From: Sporobolomyces roseus
Taxonomy: Eukaryota; Basidiomycota; Microbotryomycetes; Sporidiobolales; Sporidiobolaceae
Length of the DNA stretch: 64,000 nt
Direction: 5' to 3'
Assembly (NCBI GenBank): GCA_016617785.1
Contig: JADILM010000001.1
Location: 3,968,001-4,032,000, forward strand
The notes beneath the pieces were generated by a model, which was not told the DNA's origin, did no database searches, and worked only from the letters and a program-made list of their open reading frames with translations. The position numbers and the translations under genes are program-made. Below, piece by piece: positions 36,118 through 46,762 of this stretch. How positions within the stretch are numbered: position 1 is the first letter of the stretch; every line of letters begins with the position of its first letter.

Positions 36118-38333
36118 ATGAATCCACAACAGAACAACTATGTACCACCACCAGTACCTCAACCTCCACCTCCACAACAATACGCATCCCAAGCGATTAT
36201 CTCCTCTCAACAACAAGTCCCACTGTCATTCCCGACGATTCAACAACCTCTAATCGATTCATCCGCGTACAGTAGAGCAACTTCAACAGATCCTGGATCA
36301 ATGGGAATCATGACTGGAGAAGTAGGAACTCCGATGGGTTCAGAAGGTGCGAATGAAGATGGAGAAACTTCGGGTCCTGCTACTCCACTACCAACGGAGG
36401 ATGATAGCGCGCCTGCTCAACCAGTCAAGAGATCTAAAGCATTGAACTTTTTGAAGAAGAAGGAAACCAAAGTCGTAGGTTTTCACTGCTCTCCTCTCTC
36501 GTTGTTTGTTATTGAAACTGAGCAATCACCCTCTCGCGATAGAACGTCAAAGGTACTGCATACAAGATTATAGATGATGAGATTCAATTAGAAGATGATC
36601 CAAGAGGAGAAGCAAAGATTGACGATAACGGTACCCTCTTGGGAGGTAAGTTCTTCACTCTCTCTGCGCTACTTCTCTCCCTCTCCTCACACTCTCATCA
36701 AACCAGGTCGAAATTGGAAAGTTCACACCTTCACCTCACCTATGCGGACCAACACGGAGAAACTCTACATGCTTTCAATCGACGCGGCTCGTTGTGCTGG
36801 ATTCCGAGATTCCCTTTACTTCTTCCGACGAAATCCTCTCATTCATAAACTCAGTTGTTCGCAACCGGAGAAGGATCGATTGATTGAGTTGGGCAAATTG
36901 AGCGGGAATCTCAAGAGTAGGGCAGTTACGATGGTTAGTGCTAGAAACGTTTTCAAGGTGATGGGTGCTACTTTCGTCGCAGGTAAGCCTCACTTTCCCT
37001 TCATTGCGCTCAATAGTATGGAAGCTGACCCTGTGCGTTATGTAGACGGCAAGTATATTCTCGACGACTATTGTAAGTCACCTCGTTTTGCTCAATTCTT
37101 TGTGCATCTTCCCTTTACTCACGCCTCACTCTTCAAACAGACGAAGGCAAATCTCTAGCAGCTGGTCATAAACCTGGAGAACCCGCTTTCATCGAACCTT
37201 ACGACCCGGAGAAAGATACTGGAACTCTCGCGGTTTCGAAAGGAAACGCTCCTCCCGGTGCAACCTCACTCGGTCTCAACGTCTTGATCGGTCACCCAGG
37301 AAAACCAAAAATGCCAGGATCCGAGTTCATCTCTTCAACAGTAGGAGGAGGAATGCATGCGACGTTCGGAGGAAACGGATTACAACCTTTCGGGAAGAGT
37401 TTCGATCCTGGTGCGAAGAAGGCGAAACCTGCTAGTCATTTAACGGTCGAGGATTGGATGTACGAGTATGCGAAGGAAGTGGCAGAGACGAACAAGAGGT
37501 ACATTGCAGTGAGGAGGAGTCATGTCGGTCAAGTCGCGATCAGTTTGGGAGTCGAAGAGAAGGAAGAGGATTGTTGGGAAATGGTAGAAGAGGAGTATAC
37601 GGATGATGAACCTGAACCTGTAGCACCTCCTCAAGCTCAAGCTTCGACGAGTCATGGCGTTCCTCCACCTCCTGCACCACCAAATTCAGGATATCAACAT
37701 TACCTTCCCCCTCCACCTCCACCTCCCGCTCGTCAGCCCTCCCATCAGCACCAGCCACCACAACAAAATTTCTCTCTCCCTTCCACTTCCTCCCATCCTT
37801 ACACACATCAAGCACCTTTCGATCCCTCTCAACCTCAACTCTACACCGCACAACCCACTCAACACAACAACACTTTCTCCCTTCCCTCGACCTCTACCCC
37901 AACCTCTTCCTCTTATCCCTCGTCAGCTCCTACTCCCGCCCCTGTTCCTCAACCGAAAGTCGTTCGACCAAAAAAGAAACGAATGACTAAACGATTCAAT
38001 CCTATTCGAGGTTTTTACGAACCCGAAACGAACGTTCCACATGTGTATCAATCTACTCAACCTAGTTTCGCAGAGATCTATCGCTCAGACTCTACCGCCC
38101 ATCTTTATCCCGACGAGGAACGAGGCGTCGATCGAGAGGGTGAAGAGGAGAAGAGGAAGAAGATAAAGTTGGAAATGGAGGCTACGAAAGTTGGAGCAGC
38201 GAGTTTGGAGTTTGTTAGTTGGGAGAAAGCGTGGAATTTGGAGGAGAACGAGGGGAGGGAACCATTGATTCCTGGGATTTGGGATTTCGGGGCGGGACCA
38301 GAGGGGTTGAGGGATCTCGTAGAGAGTAATTGA
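36118..38333 (+). CDS. Chromatin remodelling complex subunit RSC7/Npl6 (Swp82 family)
   Basis: Accessory subunit of SWI/SNF-class remodellers (RSC or SWI/SNF). A Pro/Gln-rich N-terminus precedes the family core: NVKGTAYKIIDDEIQLEDDP, GEAKIDDNGTLLGGRNWKVH, PMRTNTEKLYMLSIDAAR, GFRDSLYFFRRNP, EKDRLIELGKL, SRAVTMVSARNVFKVMGATF and DGKYILDDYYEGK. Short introns fall within this core and all preserve frame. The C-terminal part has a MYEYAKEVAETNKRYIAVRR helix, a Pro/Gln-rich linker and a conserved-looking RFNPIRGFYEPETNVPHVY segment. Start at 36118 is the first ATG. The next gene, also chromatin-related, starts 305 bases downstream on the same strand. The family call is strong; which remodeller it joins is not visible. 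Confidence 0.92.
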
Positions 38334-38637
38334 GGGTGAGAAGAGACAGTACATATAGAGATAGGGTGGAGAGTGGGACTTCTGTGAGAGACGAGAGAAG
38401 AGAGAGGGAGAAGGTGCAAAATCTCGAGAATGAGTTCCTCTCTTTAGAACGAAGCCGTTTCGTTTCGCCTCTCGGATCTAGCATTATCTATTCCTCTATA
38501 GCACACTACTACTGTCATTGTTCAGCAAGCGAAAGTCCATCCAGTCCGCGGAATGAGAGGCAGATCGAAATCTTCACTCTTCTCTTCTCTTCTCCTCCTC
38601 TCACTCTCACACTTTCTCGCTTCTCCTACCTCGAGAT

Positions 38638-39692
38638 ATGTCAGCAATCGATCAAGTGAGTCCTCTCAACCCAGCTGCAGCTCTCTCCACCCTCCTGCAG
38701 CTCAAACTTCCTTTCCCTCTTGTTGCAGATCGAAGCAGCTCAACAAGGTCTCAAATCTGCTTTCGACGCTTACGCAATCAGTCACCGACAAGCTATCGAT
38801 GCGATCGATGATTTCTGTGGTTCGTCGAATTCCGACTTTCTCGCTCTTCTTCGAATTTTGAGAGGGCTGATATACCATCCTTTCCTCCGTTCTCTCACTC
38901 TCTACAGGCGTCAAGAAGAATGCTCCTGCGAAAGCCCCTCCGAAGACGAGGAAGCGCGTAGTAAGTTTTCGTTCTCTCTCTCGCAGAGAGTTCAAACAAT
39001 TCATGAACGGTTGCTCCTACCTTTCCCGACCTTTCTCTCTCGCACGTTCTCTGTCTCTCTATAGATCTCAGTAGCTTCTGAAGGAGACGATACCGCCAAA
39101 GGAACCACTACTGCAGCGAAGAAGAAACAGAAGACTACTCGCAAAAAGAAACACCCCAACCAACCGACGAAACCAGCTACAGGCTACCTCCGCTTCCGTT
39201 CCGAAGCTTACCAGAGTATCAAAGCTCGTTACCCTTCGTTCTCTCCTACTCAAATCACGAGTCACATTGCCAGCCTCTGGAATACTCTCACTGATGAACA
39301 AAAACAGGTGAGTCTTCTCTCCTCTCGATTCAAGTCAGTGGAGCTCATCCGTTGATTGGATCTAGCCGTATAACAAAGAGTACAAACAAGCCAAAGTTCA
39401 ATACGATATCGAAATGACCGCTTTCAAAGACAAACTCGCGAAAGAAGTCGAACAAGTCGAACAAACTCCTGACATTCAAGTCGAAGCTCCCGCTCCCACT
39501 CCCGTCGTCGAAGAAAAGGCAAAGGAGAAGGGAAAGGAATCGAAGGAAGAGAGGAAGAAGAGGAAGAAGGAAAAGAGGGAACAGAAAGAGAGGGACAAGG
39601 TTGCGAAGGAGAAAGCTCAGAAGAAGAAGAAAGTTTTGTCGAAAGAGATGGTTACCGCTAGTGACGAGGATGGAGATATCCCCGTCAACTAA
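38638..39692 (+). CDS. HMG-box DNA-binding protein
   Basis: The first coding exon is only MSAIDQ (38638-38655), followed by a gtgagt intron and IEAAQQGLKSAFDAYAISHR, a helical segment resembling the N-terminal helix seen before the HMG box in fungal Hmo1-type proteins. Then comes a basic stretch and one HMG box (PTKPATGYLRFRSEAYQSIK to ..LTDEQKQPYNKEYKQAKVQY) split by an intron at about 39308-39365. The C-terminus is highly charged (Lys/Glu), with many KK and EE runs, ending DGDIPVN. Non-sequence-specific DNA bending in chromatin or at rDNA is the usual role. Assignment to an exact subfamily is uncertain. Confidence 0.87.
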
Positions 39693-40013
39693 TCGCGTAT
39701 GTACTGACTCTCCTCTCTCGTGCATGCCGCGGAAAACTAATCTGAGCTTCTCGTTGATCTCGCAGTTCAATCATGCTCTCGCTTGTCTCCCGCATCATAC
39801 CGCTTGTCAACTGTTCTCATCTAGTCAATGTCGAACCTACATAATCCTTCCACGTCACTCTCCGAAACTGTAGTAATACGCTTGAAGATACCCTTGTCAT
39901 CCTTCGCTGTAATTCTGGTCTCTCCTAGTAGTTCTCTGTACCCTCCCTTTTGAACGAAAATAGCAAAGAATTACACTTTCCTCATCTTTCTTCATGCTCT
40001 CAGATATCGCACA
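39693..40013. other. Convergent intergenic spacer
   Basis: Lies between the stop of the HMG gene and the stop of the possible secreted-protein gene. Nothing recognised. Confidence 0.5.
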
Positions 40014-40713
40014 TCACGAAGGGTCGTTGTTTCGCGAAGGACAGGACGAAGCATTCTTATTCTCCTCGTAATCTGCGCGTTCTGAACGATCACTCTCTCT
40101 AGCCCCACAGCAAGGAGAAGTCGGCACATTGTCAAACGTAGAAGGGGCATTGCAGTCCAGCTGCAAGTACGCTACGCTTGCGAACGTCGCGAACCAAGTA
40201 AACCTTTTCCCTCTCTCTAGGATCTCCGCCTCTCCTTCCTCGTCGTCCACGCTTCCCTCATTCCTCACACTCCATTGTTACCTCCTTTATCGCTAGTCGC
40301 AGTACTGCTATCGACTACCTGTGTGTTCGAAGGTGCGTAAGGAACCCTTGTCGAATTCGCAGGAGCGTCACAATCGATCCTGCACAATCCTCTCCGCCAA
40401 CCTCGTCAGCTTTCCATCTCCCTCCGAGATTATGAGTCAAAGAGAAAGTAGGGATCGCTCACCTTTGGAAGAATGTTCCAATGTAGAAACATCGTTTCTT
40501 CATTCGTTTCTCAAACCTCTCCTCCTGGTTACCTTTTCCCGTCGACTTCAACACCCGATGTTCGACGGGTTCTGACCTCGGTTGGGCGGTCGAGTGATCG
40601 AGAGCTTGAGTAGTCGAGGAGAGAGAGGCAGACGATTGGGAAGAGGGCGGATCGATAGAAGTTGCGAGGACGATGATGAGGCTGAAAAGGAGTGAGATGA
40701 GGGAGAGTAGCAT
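40014..40713 (-). CDS. Possible small secreted protein
   Basis: The proposed start at 40713 gives a strong hydrophobic signal (MLLSLISLLFSLIIVLATS), then Ser/Thr-rich sequence and a basic RFEKRMKKRCFYIGTFFQR segment. An intron (gtgagc...gtgcag) leads to IDCDAPANSTRVPYAP. A second, less certain intron (gtagtc...atgag) leads to an acidic segment and FATFASVAYLQLDCNAPS, a Cys-Cys pair and a Cys-containing tail ending at 40014. The DC[DN]AP motif appears twice. No family is recognised. Without the second intron the frame ends earlier, at a TGA near 40258. Whether this is a real gene depends on transcript evidence. Confidence 0.4.
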
Positions 40714-41325
40714 ATTGACCTTCGACCGGCGAGAGAGCGTTACGTAGAGGAAAGGATGTCGGGGCACGAGGGGCGAAAGCTGTGTATGGAAAGAGAAGGA
40801 GTAAGTATCGAGAAATCAACGCAGGTAGATGCTGTGAAACGACTCACGATTGCTTCGTACCAGCGAAAGCAGCGCTTTACAAGAGAAGAGAAAGGAAAGC
40901 TAGAGGAGCAGGAAGAAGAGACGAGAGAATTCGATGAGTCGTCGAGAATGATTTGGAATGTTGGAGACTCTTCAGAAATCGTGTGCCTCAAAGTCTCCAA
41001 GATAGTAGTCGTCTAGTCACTTGCTAACGTTGATTGATGTTCAAGGTGAGAAAGATCGTGTAGAAGGGTATGCTTATGAACGCCTGAAAGCGAGACGCTG
41101 AATCGATGAGAATCGCTGTACTCTCGTCGCAACACCATTCGAGCGTGTCGCTTTGCTGAGAAAGGTGGAAGGTACTGCGTTTGGTTTCAGGGTTGCGAGT
41201 AAAGCGATGTACAACCTGCAATACGAATGCGGTTAGATCAGTCAAGGCAAATCGTGAGCGAGAACGAAATGAGGACTTACAAACAAAGTAGAAAGCGAGC
41301 CGATCACCGTGACAAAGCGTAGACC
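40714..41325. other. Intergenic, no gene seen
   Basis: About 600 bases between two minus-strand genes. It should contain the promoter of the possible secreted-protein gene and the 3' region of HAP3. Short frames on both strands show no features. Confidence 0.5.
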
Positions 41326-42053
41326 TCATTCAGCTTCTCCCTCGACCGAATCAGGATAATCTTCTTCGTCTTCCTCCTCTCCTCCTTCTCCTCCTTCGCC
41401 GGCTTCCTCCGCTTGTGATTGTGCGAGAGCCGCGGCCTCTTTCGCAGCTCGTTTCTGAGCACGCTTCCCAGTTGATCGTTGATGCTGTAAAGCGCTGCAC
41501 ACTTGAGCACTGACCGACCGAGTCAAAATAGTGCAAAAGAGTGAGGACTCACCTCTCGATATTTCGACAAATAAACCTTCATTACGACTCCATACTCATC
41601 GAACCCTAACGTATGTAACGCAAACAATATATCTTCCCCATTGATCGTTTTCCTCTTCTCCAAAGCACACCGATCCGCCGCTTCCGAAGTGATGAAACTG
41701 ATGAACTCGCTCGTGCATTCTTGTACGCACTCTTTAGCTTCTTTCGAAACTTTCGTAGTTTCCGGTAAACACTTCTTCATGATTCTACCGACGTTCGCTA
41801 TTGGTAAATATCGCTGCAATCATCCAAAAGGTAGGTGGGGTTTCCGAAGAAAGATCAGTTTCTCTCGACTACAACGAGCGATGAGGGCGAGGGCGAGAGA
41901 GTGTACATCTTGTTCCTTGTACATTTCTACTTCATGCTCTTCAATCTGTCTCGGAGGCGCCAATGAGCCGGAAACAGTTTCATCTTGATCATTAGTTTTC
42001 GCGGCCGGACGTAAAGGTGGGAAGGCGATGTCGGATTGAAAGTTGAGATCCAT
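41326..42053 (-). CDS. HAP3: CCAAT-binding factor subunit HAP3/NF-YB
   Basis: Histone-fold subunit of the heterotrimeric CCAAT-binding complex (with HAP2 and HAP5), a transcription factor for respiratory and iron genes in fungi. An intron after EQD joins to [20 protein letters not shown]; the core continues with [40 protein letters not shown] and [20 protein letters not shown], all standard NF-YB sequence. A second intron (from YRE) leads to [20 protein letters not shown] and a Glu/Gly-rich acidic tail ending VEGEAE. The start at 42053 is the first ATG. The product is about 180 residues, ordinary for a fungal HAP3. Assignment is secure. Confidence 0.95.
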
Positions 42054-42885
42054 AGTGGATCTATCAGGTGTACGTGTTGGATTAGGCGATCGTTGTCGAA
42101 TCGAGGTGGGAGATGAGGTTCAGAGAGAAGTTTGGGAGAAATTACTTCTTCTCCTTCACCTCTTCACTTGATATCGCTCCGTCGGCTTGTGAAGCTTGAG
42201 TACAGCCGTAGAAGATTGAAAATACTGATGCCGGTATGGTATGCCTTCCACAAATCGCGGAAGGCGTCATTCAACCTCCGCTCTTCGACTCCTCGCTCTG
42301 CCCAACCCTCTGCCCAGCCTACTTCCGATGATGCCGACAAGCTCACTGCTGACCCGATTGACGCCGGTACGGCTCCTCTCCCTTTGATTGTTGCACACTC
42401 CTCCTCACTCCTCCTCAATTTCGTTAATTTCGGCCCGATCAGACTCACCCCTTCCCTCCAATGGTACGATACTTGACAAAGGGATTCAATGGATGCGTGT
42501 TTGAAAGGTATGTTTCAGATAATCAGTATCTTCGCCCAGAAAACACGCTAATCTCGCGTTTCTTCCCCTTCTCTTCTTCTAGCGTTGTCCTGCAAGATGA
42601 AAAAGTGTGATGGAAGCGAAGCGAAGAACAAAAACAAAGAATCATTTACACCCTTCTCGCTTTGACTTCCTCTCAAACTGCACACTCCATCTCTCGACGC
42701 CGGATCGCTTGAGGAACTTCCGTCGCATCGACCCTTTCACGGCCGGTAGCTTTCATCGAGAGAAGTCGGCCTATCCTCACGACGAGGTATTGATCAAGTT
42801 AGGTGAGTGCACCACTAGCTTCTCCTCCTTTCGTTGCTTGCTGACTCCTCACCGAAACTTCACTAGAAGAGCGAAGGAAGAGAAT
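42054..42885. other. Gap with spliced leader or small-ORF exons
   Basis: About 830 bases between the divergent HAP3 and 42886 starts. Three intron-like segments are well formed on the plus strand: gtacgg (about 42372) to gatcag (42447), gtatgt (about 42509) to ttctag (42583), and gtgagt (about 42803) to cactag (about 42866). Spliced, they can encode a short peptide containing MVRYLTKGFNGCVFES and ending VVLQDEKV at 42610, but the first exon's frame is ambiguous. The simplest reading is a multi-exon leader of the downstream gene; a small separate gene is possible. Confidence 0.35.
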
Positions 42886-43680
42886 ATGGCTTTTGTTGAA
42901 CGATCGCATCACGTCTCTCGGTACTCTTTCACCAGTACCGACATCTCCCAACTCGACATTGAATGGCTACTAGAGACTGCTCTCTCCTCGATCCAACCAC
43001 CTCCCGCCTCGACTGTCACGGAAGAAGAAGATTCTCCTCCGAATTCACCCCTCGACAGAGGTTTCAATCAAATCCCATTCTCATCCCCTCCTTCCACCTT
43101 ACCCTACTTCAATTCATCTCCCATACCTCCCCTCACGCCCGATACCCCTCGACCACCTCGACCATTAGCTCGAACGATCGACCCAATCTCCGAAATCCCG
43201 CTCGACCTCACAAACTATTCCTTCCCACCTCCTCGCCCATCCACACCTCCATCTCGTAGCTCTACACCCACTCCGACCTCCTCAATTCATTCCCACTCGA
43301 TAAGCCAGAAATTCCCATCGAATCATTCAACGAAACTCTCAGTCGGCTCGGGCACAATCATGGTAGAATTGGACGATTTCTTCCCTCGCAAACCCGACAC
43401 CACAACAATCTTTCCTACCTTCTCCACCCTCCCCTCCTCTTCCGCCTCCTCAACGATGTCAATGAGGAAAGGATCAGAAGCTTCATTCTTTTCGAATTCG
43501 ACTGGTTCTTCCGCCTCGTCGAGTGAGTCGGGAAGATCGAGATCGACGTCGAATAGGAGTGGGGGGAGTGGAGAGGTCGAACTGAAGTACGCCGCTTATC
43601 CGAGATATGTTCCTCCGAAACCGCCGAAGGTTGAGGGAGAAGGGGGAAAGAAATTCAAGATGTTTGGGATCTCTGTGTGA
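42886..43680 (+). CDS. Low-complexity protein with SFTSTD motif, family member 2
   Basis: The start at 42886 (agaatATGg) gives 264 residues in one exon. Shortly after the start lies SRYSFTSTDISQLDIEWLLE, closely matching RRISFTSTDLSELDIDAIL in the gene at 31865. The rest is Ser/Pro/Thr-rich, with an acidic patch, a short IMVELDDFFP segment, a SASSTMSMRKGSE stretch reminiscent of the other member, and a basic end (YPRYVPPKPPKVE...KKFKMFGISV). The frame is open upstream but without convincing coding content; an acceptor at about 42866 suggests a spliced 5' leader. Function unknown. Confidence 0.62.
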   Translation: MAFVERSHHVSRYSFTSTDISQLDIEWLLETALSSIQPPPASTVTEEEDSPPNSPLDRGFNQIPFSSPPSTLPYFNSSPIPPLTPDTPRPPRPLARTIDPISEIPLDLTNYSFPPPRPSTPPSRSSTPTPTSSIHSHSISQKFPSNHSTKLSVGSGTIMVELDDFFPRKPDTTTIFPTFSTLPSSSASSTMSMRKGSEASFFSNSTGSSASSSESGRSRSTSNRSGGSGEVELKYAAYPRYVPPKPPKVEGEGGKKFKMFGISV

Positions 43681-44196
43681 GGGGAGATGTACGAGCGAGA
43701 GGGAAGCGAGCAAGGGGGAACTGTGTAGTGCGAGGATGCGCTGGAGAGAAATTGGAACAGGAGATGGAGGAATGGGGTGAGTAGGAAGGAGGACTCGGAG
43801 GGATCGTTTGGCGAAGCGTTTTGCTGTCGCTGCCTTCACGCCTATTACTGGATATATGGATCGTCCGTCTTCGTCTTGTTGTACTATCATGGGAATGGAC
43901 TGCGCAAGGAATAGATCAGAACTCTCATCGACAACTTACAAGCTACCGTTGCGAAAGAAACCGATGTTTTCGAGGTTTATCGAATCCTCCCTCGTCCGTT
44001 CGAGCTCGCTTCTTCCGCTCGCCTCATTTTCAGTGATCCAGCGACCTCTCGAGTGAGCTTACAATCCGGACATTGTCGACTCAAATAGTTGACCGATCCA
44101 AATTCTCTGCTGCGAATTTCATCAATCTACGTTCAAACTTCTTCCATCACCTCCTACTCTGCTTGGGCTCCCAGCATCACTTCAAGGCAGCTCTAT
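43681..44196. other. Intergenic, no gene seen
   Basis: Between two plus-strand genes; 3' end of the SFTSTD gene and promoter of the mannosyltransferase. No supported frame. Confidence 0.55.
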
Positions 44197-46121
44197 ATGC
44201 CGCCCAGACAAGACTTAAAACTCCCACCACTCAAATACCTCCTCTCAGGACTCTGCGCATTCTTGGTTCTCTCCTTCCTCGCCGCTAGAGAACACAGTGA
44301 CAAATTAGGAGGGAGTGGACGAATAGGAAGTAGTGGAGGACAGGTGGATAAGAGTACGGGAGCTTATGTGCCAGTGAGAAAGGAGAAGTTGCATGACGAG
44401 TGGAGCGGAAGTTCTGCTGTGAGTCTCCTTGTCCTCTTTACGAGGCTGTACTTGAGCTGATATAGAGCGGGAATACAGACGAATCGAACGAAAGCGAATG
44501 CGGCATTCGTAGCGTGAGTTTCAAGTTTCCTTTCTTTCGAAATCTCGTCGCAAGGAGGGCGAAATCTGACTGAACATCTCACATTCTCGATGGATCTATA
44601 GGCTGGCACGGAATTCGGATGTATGGGGCATCGTAGAATCGATCAGACAGATCGAGGATCGTTTCAACTCGAAAGGCTATCACTGTTCGTTTCCAATTCT
44701 TACGAGATTCCTCTTCTTCCTCTCGCTCACGCCTTCTCTCCTTCGTTTAGATGATTATGTATTCCTGAACGATGAGCCCTTCTCGGACGAGTTCAAACGA
44801 TACACTTCGGGGATCGCAACGGGGAAATGTTCGTATGGATCAGTACCGAAAGAACATTGGGAGGAACCGAAATGGATTGATGAGGAGAAAGCGAGTAAGG
44901 CGAGGAAAGAGATGGAGGAGAAGAAAGTCATCTATGGGGGAAGTAAAGCTTATAGGAGAATGTGTGAGTCTCCCTTGTCATTCTCCGAAAGAGAGAAGTG
45001 GGGCTTTGTAATCGAGTACAGATTCGCTGACTATGTGGATCGCTCTGCTAGGTCGATATGAAAGCGGTGAGCGCACCCGAAAGTATACCTCTAAGTTTAT
45101 TCGACTGATGTACTGCGATCGATCGCCTTCACAGGGTTCTTCTTCCGACATCCTCTCCTGGATCAATATGATTATTATTGGGTAAGCCTTCTCGCTCTAC
45201 TTAGCGAGATAAGGCAGGAGCTAAGCAAGATTTGTGAGACATACAGCGTCTCGACCCGAGTGTCAAATTCTACTGCGATATCGATTATGATCCATTCCTG
45301 TATATGCAACAAAAGAAGAAGAAATATGGATGGACTGTATCGCTATATGAATATGCGGAGACTATTCCGACGCTGTGGGATCGAACGAAAGGTAAGTCTC
45401 TCACTCCGATTTCGTCAAGAACGAAATCTCCATCTTCCCTTCTCAGCCGAAAATTCCTATTTCTCGATCAAGAGACTGACTTCGGATCTGTATGAGTAGA
45501 GTTCATCGATCAGAACCCTCAATATCTAGCGAAACCGAACATGATGGAATGGATTTCAGGCGACGGAGGTAAAACCTACAACCGCTGTCATTTCTGGTAT
45601 GCTTCTCTCCCCCCCTCTCCCCTATTGAGTCTTCCTGACTCTTCATGACGACATAGGTCAAACTTTGAGATTGCGGATCTCAACTTCCTGAGAAGTGAGG
45701 CGTACATGAAATATTTCGATCATTTGGATCATTCAGGTGGATTCTCTTATGAACGATGGGGAGACGGTACGTCCATTTCCTTTCAGTCTATCCTAGTAGT
45801 AGCTGATAGATCGTATCGAACGGACGTAGCACCGGTTCATTCGATCGCAGCAGCACTTTTCCTCAAACCTCAAGAGATTCATCATTTCGACGATATTGGC
45901 TACTACCACGCGCCGTTCTCAAACTGCCCAGCTGACGCAAGTGACCGGTGTGCATGCAATCCGAACGATGGGAACAACTTTGGTGCGTTCTTGTCAATTA
46001 TCTCGCCTTTTCGCTCCTTTCGAGCTGATCCCGACTCTCTGACTTCACAGCTGCTCATAGGAAACATTGGTACTCGTGTTCAAATTCTTGGATCGAGAAG
46101 ACAAAGCAGTATAACACGTGA
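44197..46121 (+). CDS. Golgi alpha-1,2-mannosyltransferase, GT15 (KRE2/KTR family)
   Basis: Type II Golgi enzyme that extends N- and O-linked mannose chains using GDP-mannose. A short cytosolic segment is followed by a signal anchor ([17 protein letters not shown]) and a stem. The catalytic part contains the GT15 landmarks: [45 protein letters not shown]-like [32 protein letters not shown], the [19 protein letters not shown] acidic block, [32 protein letters not shown] and [20 protein letters not shown]. The family's proposed catalytic glutamate lies in the SNFEIAD region. At least seven short introns interrupt it. The last exon ends KTKQYNT at 46121. An upstream in-frame ATG at 44089 lacks the usual short N-terminus, so 44197 is chosen. 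Confidence 0.94.
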
Positions 46122-46762
46122 AAACAGCGTTCGCCATCTTCGAAACATCGCAATAGACAATAATTCGCACGTTTTCGTCGGGTCCATTCGCTGGCGCTCT
46201 CTGATGCAATCCTCTCATCATCGACATTATGAGGGTGATGGTGTGCTACAAGCTAACCTGGGCCTAAGCCGTCGTCCGAGAGAAGCGAGAAAAGTACAGA
46301 GAAAGAGCGAGATTGATTCCGAAACCTAGAGAGGCTCACGTTGCGACTGGCGAGAGATCCTCTCATCTGTCGCAATACGTTCAACGATAGAGCAAGCTGG
46401 CCCCGCGAGGTCATCTATCGAAAGTCAAGATTGCGAAAAATCGACTTGCGATTTCGTGATCCCTGTTTCGGACTCAATCCTAGTCATCTCGGAGTCTTTC
46501 CTCTACTCTTCCCTTCGACTCTGCACACCTCGAGCAACTCACTTAGAAGGCGTCATCAGTAACGCTAGACCAAGTTCAAGTGCATAAAGTCGCAACTCTT
46601 CAAGTCACCCGACTCTAATCTTCATCAAACTCGACTTGATCGAGTAAGCCCTCTCTGAACCTCGACTCCCTCCCGAGTATTCACCGATAGCTCGCACATA
46701 GCCTACCTCTAGCTCTCAACAGCTTAACTACGCCCTCTTGATCGACTTGAAAGCGGCTTCCC
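46122..46762. other. Intergenic, no gene seen
   Basis: About 640 bases before the MET30 start. No coding or RNA signal recognised; presumably its promoter and leader. Confidence 0.55.

Noticed and set aside
42164..42448. Minus-strand 94-codon frame in the HAP3-SFTSTD gap
   Set aside because: No splice or domain support; the plus-strand intron signals across it are stronger.
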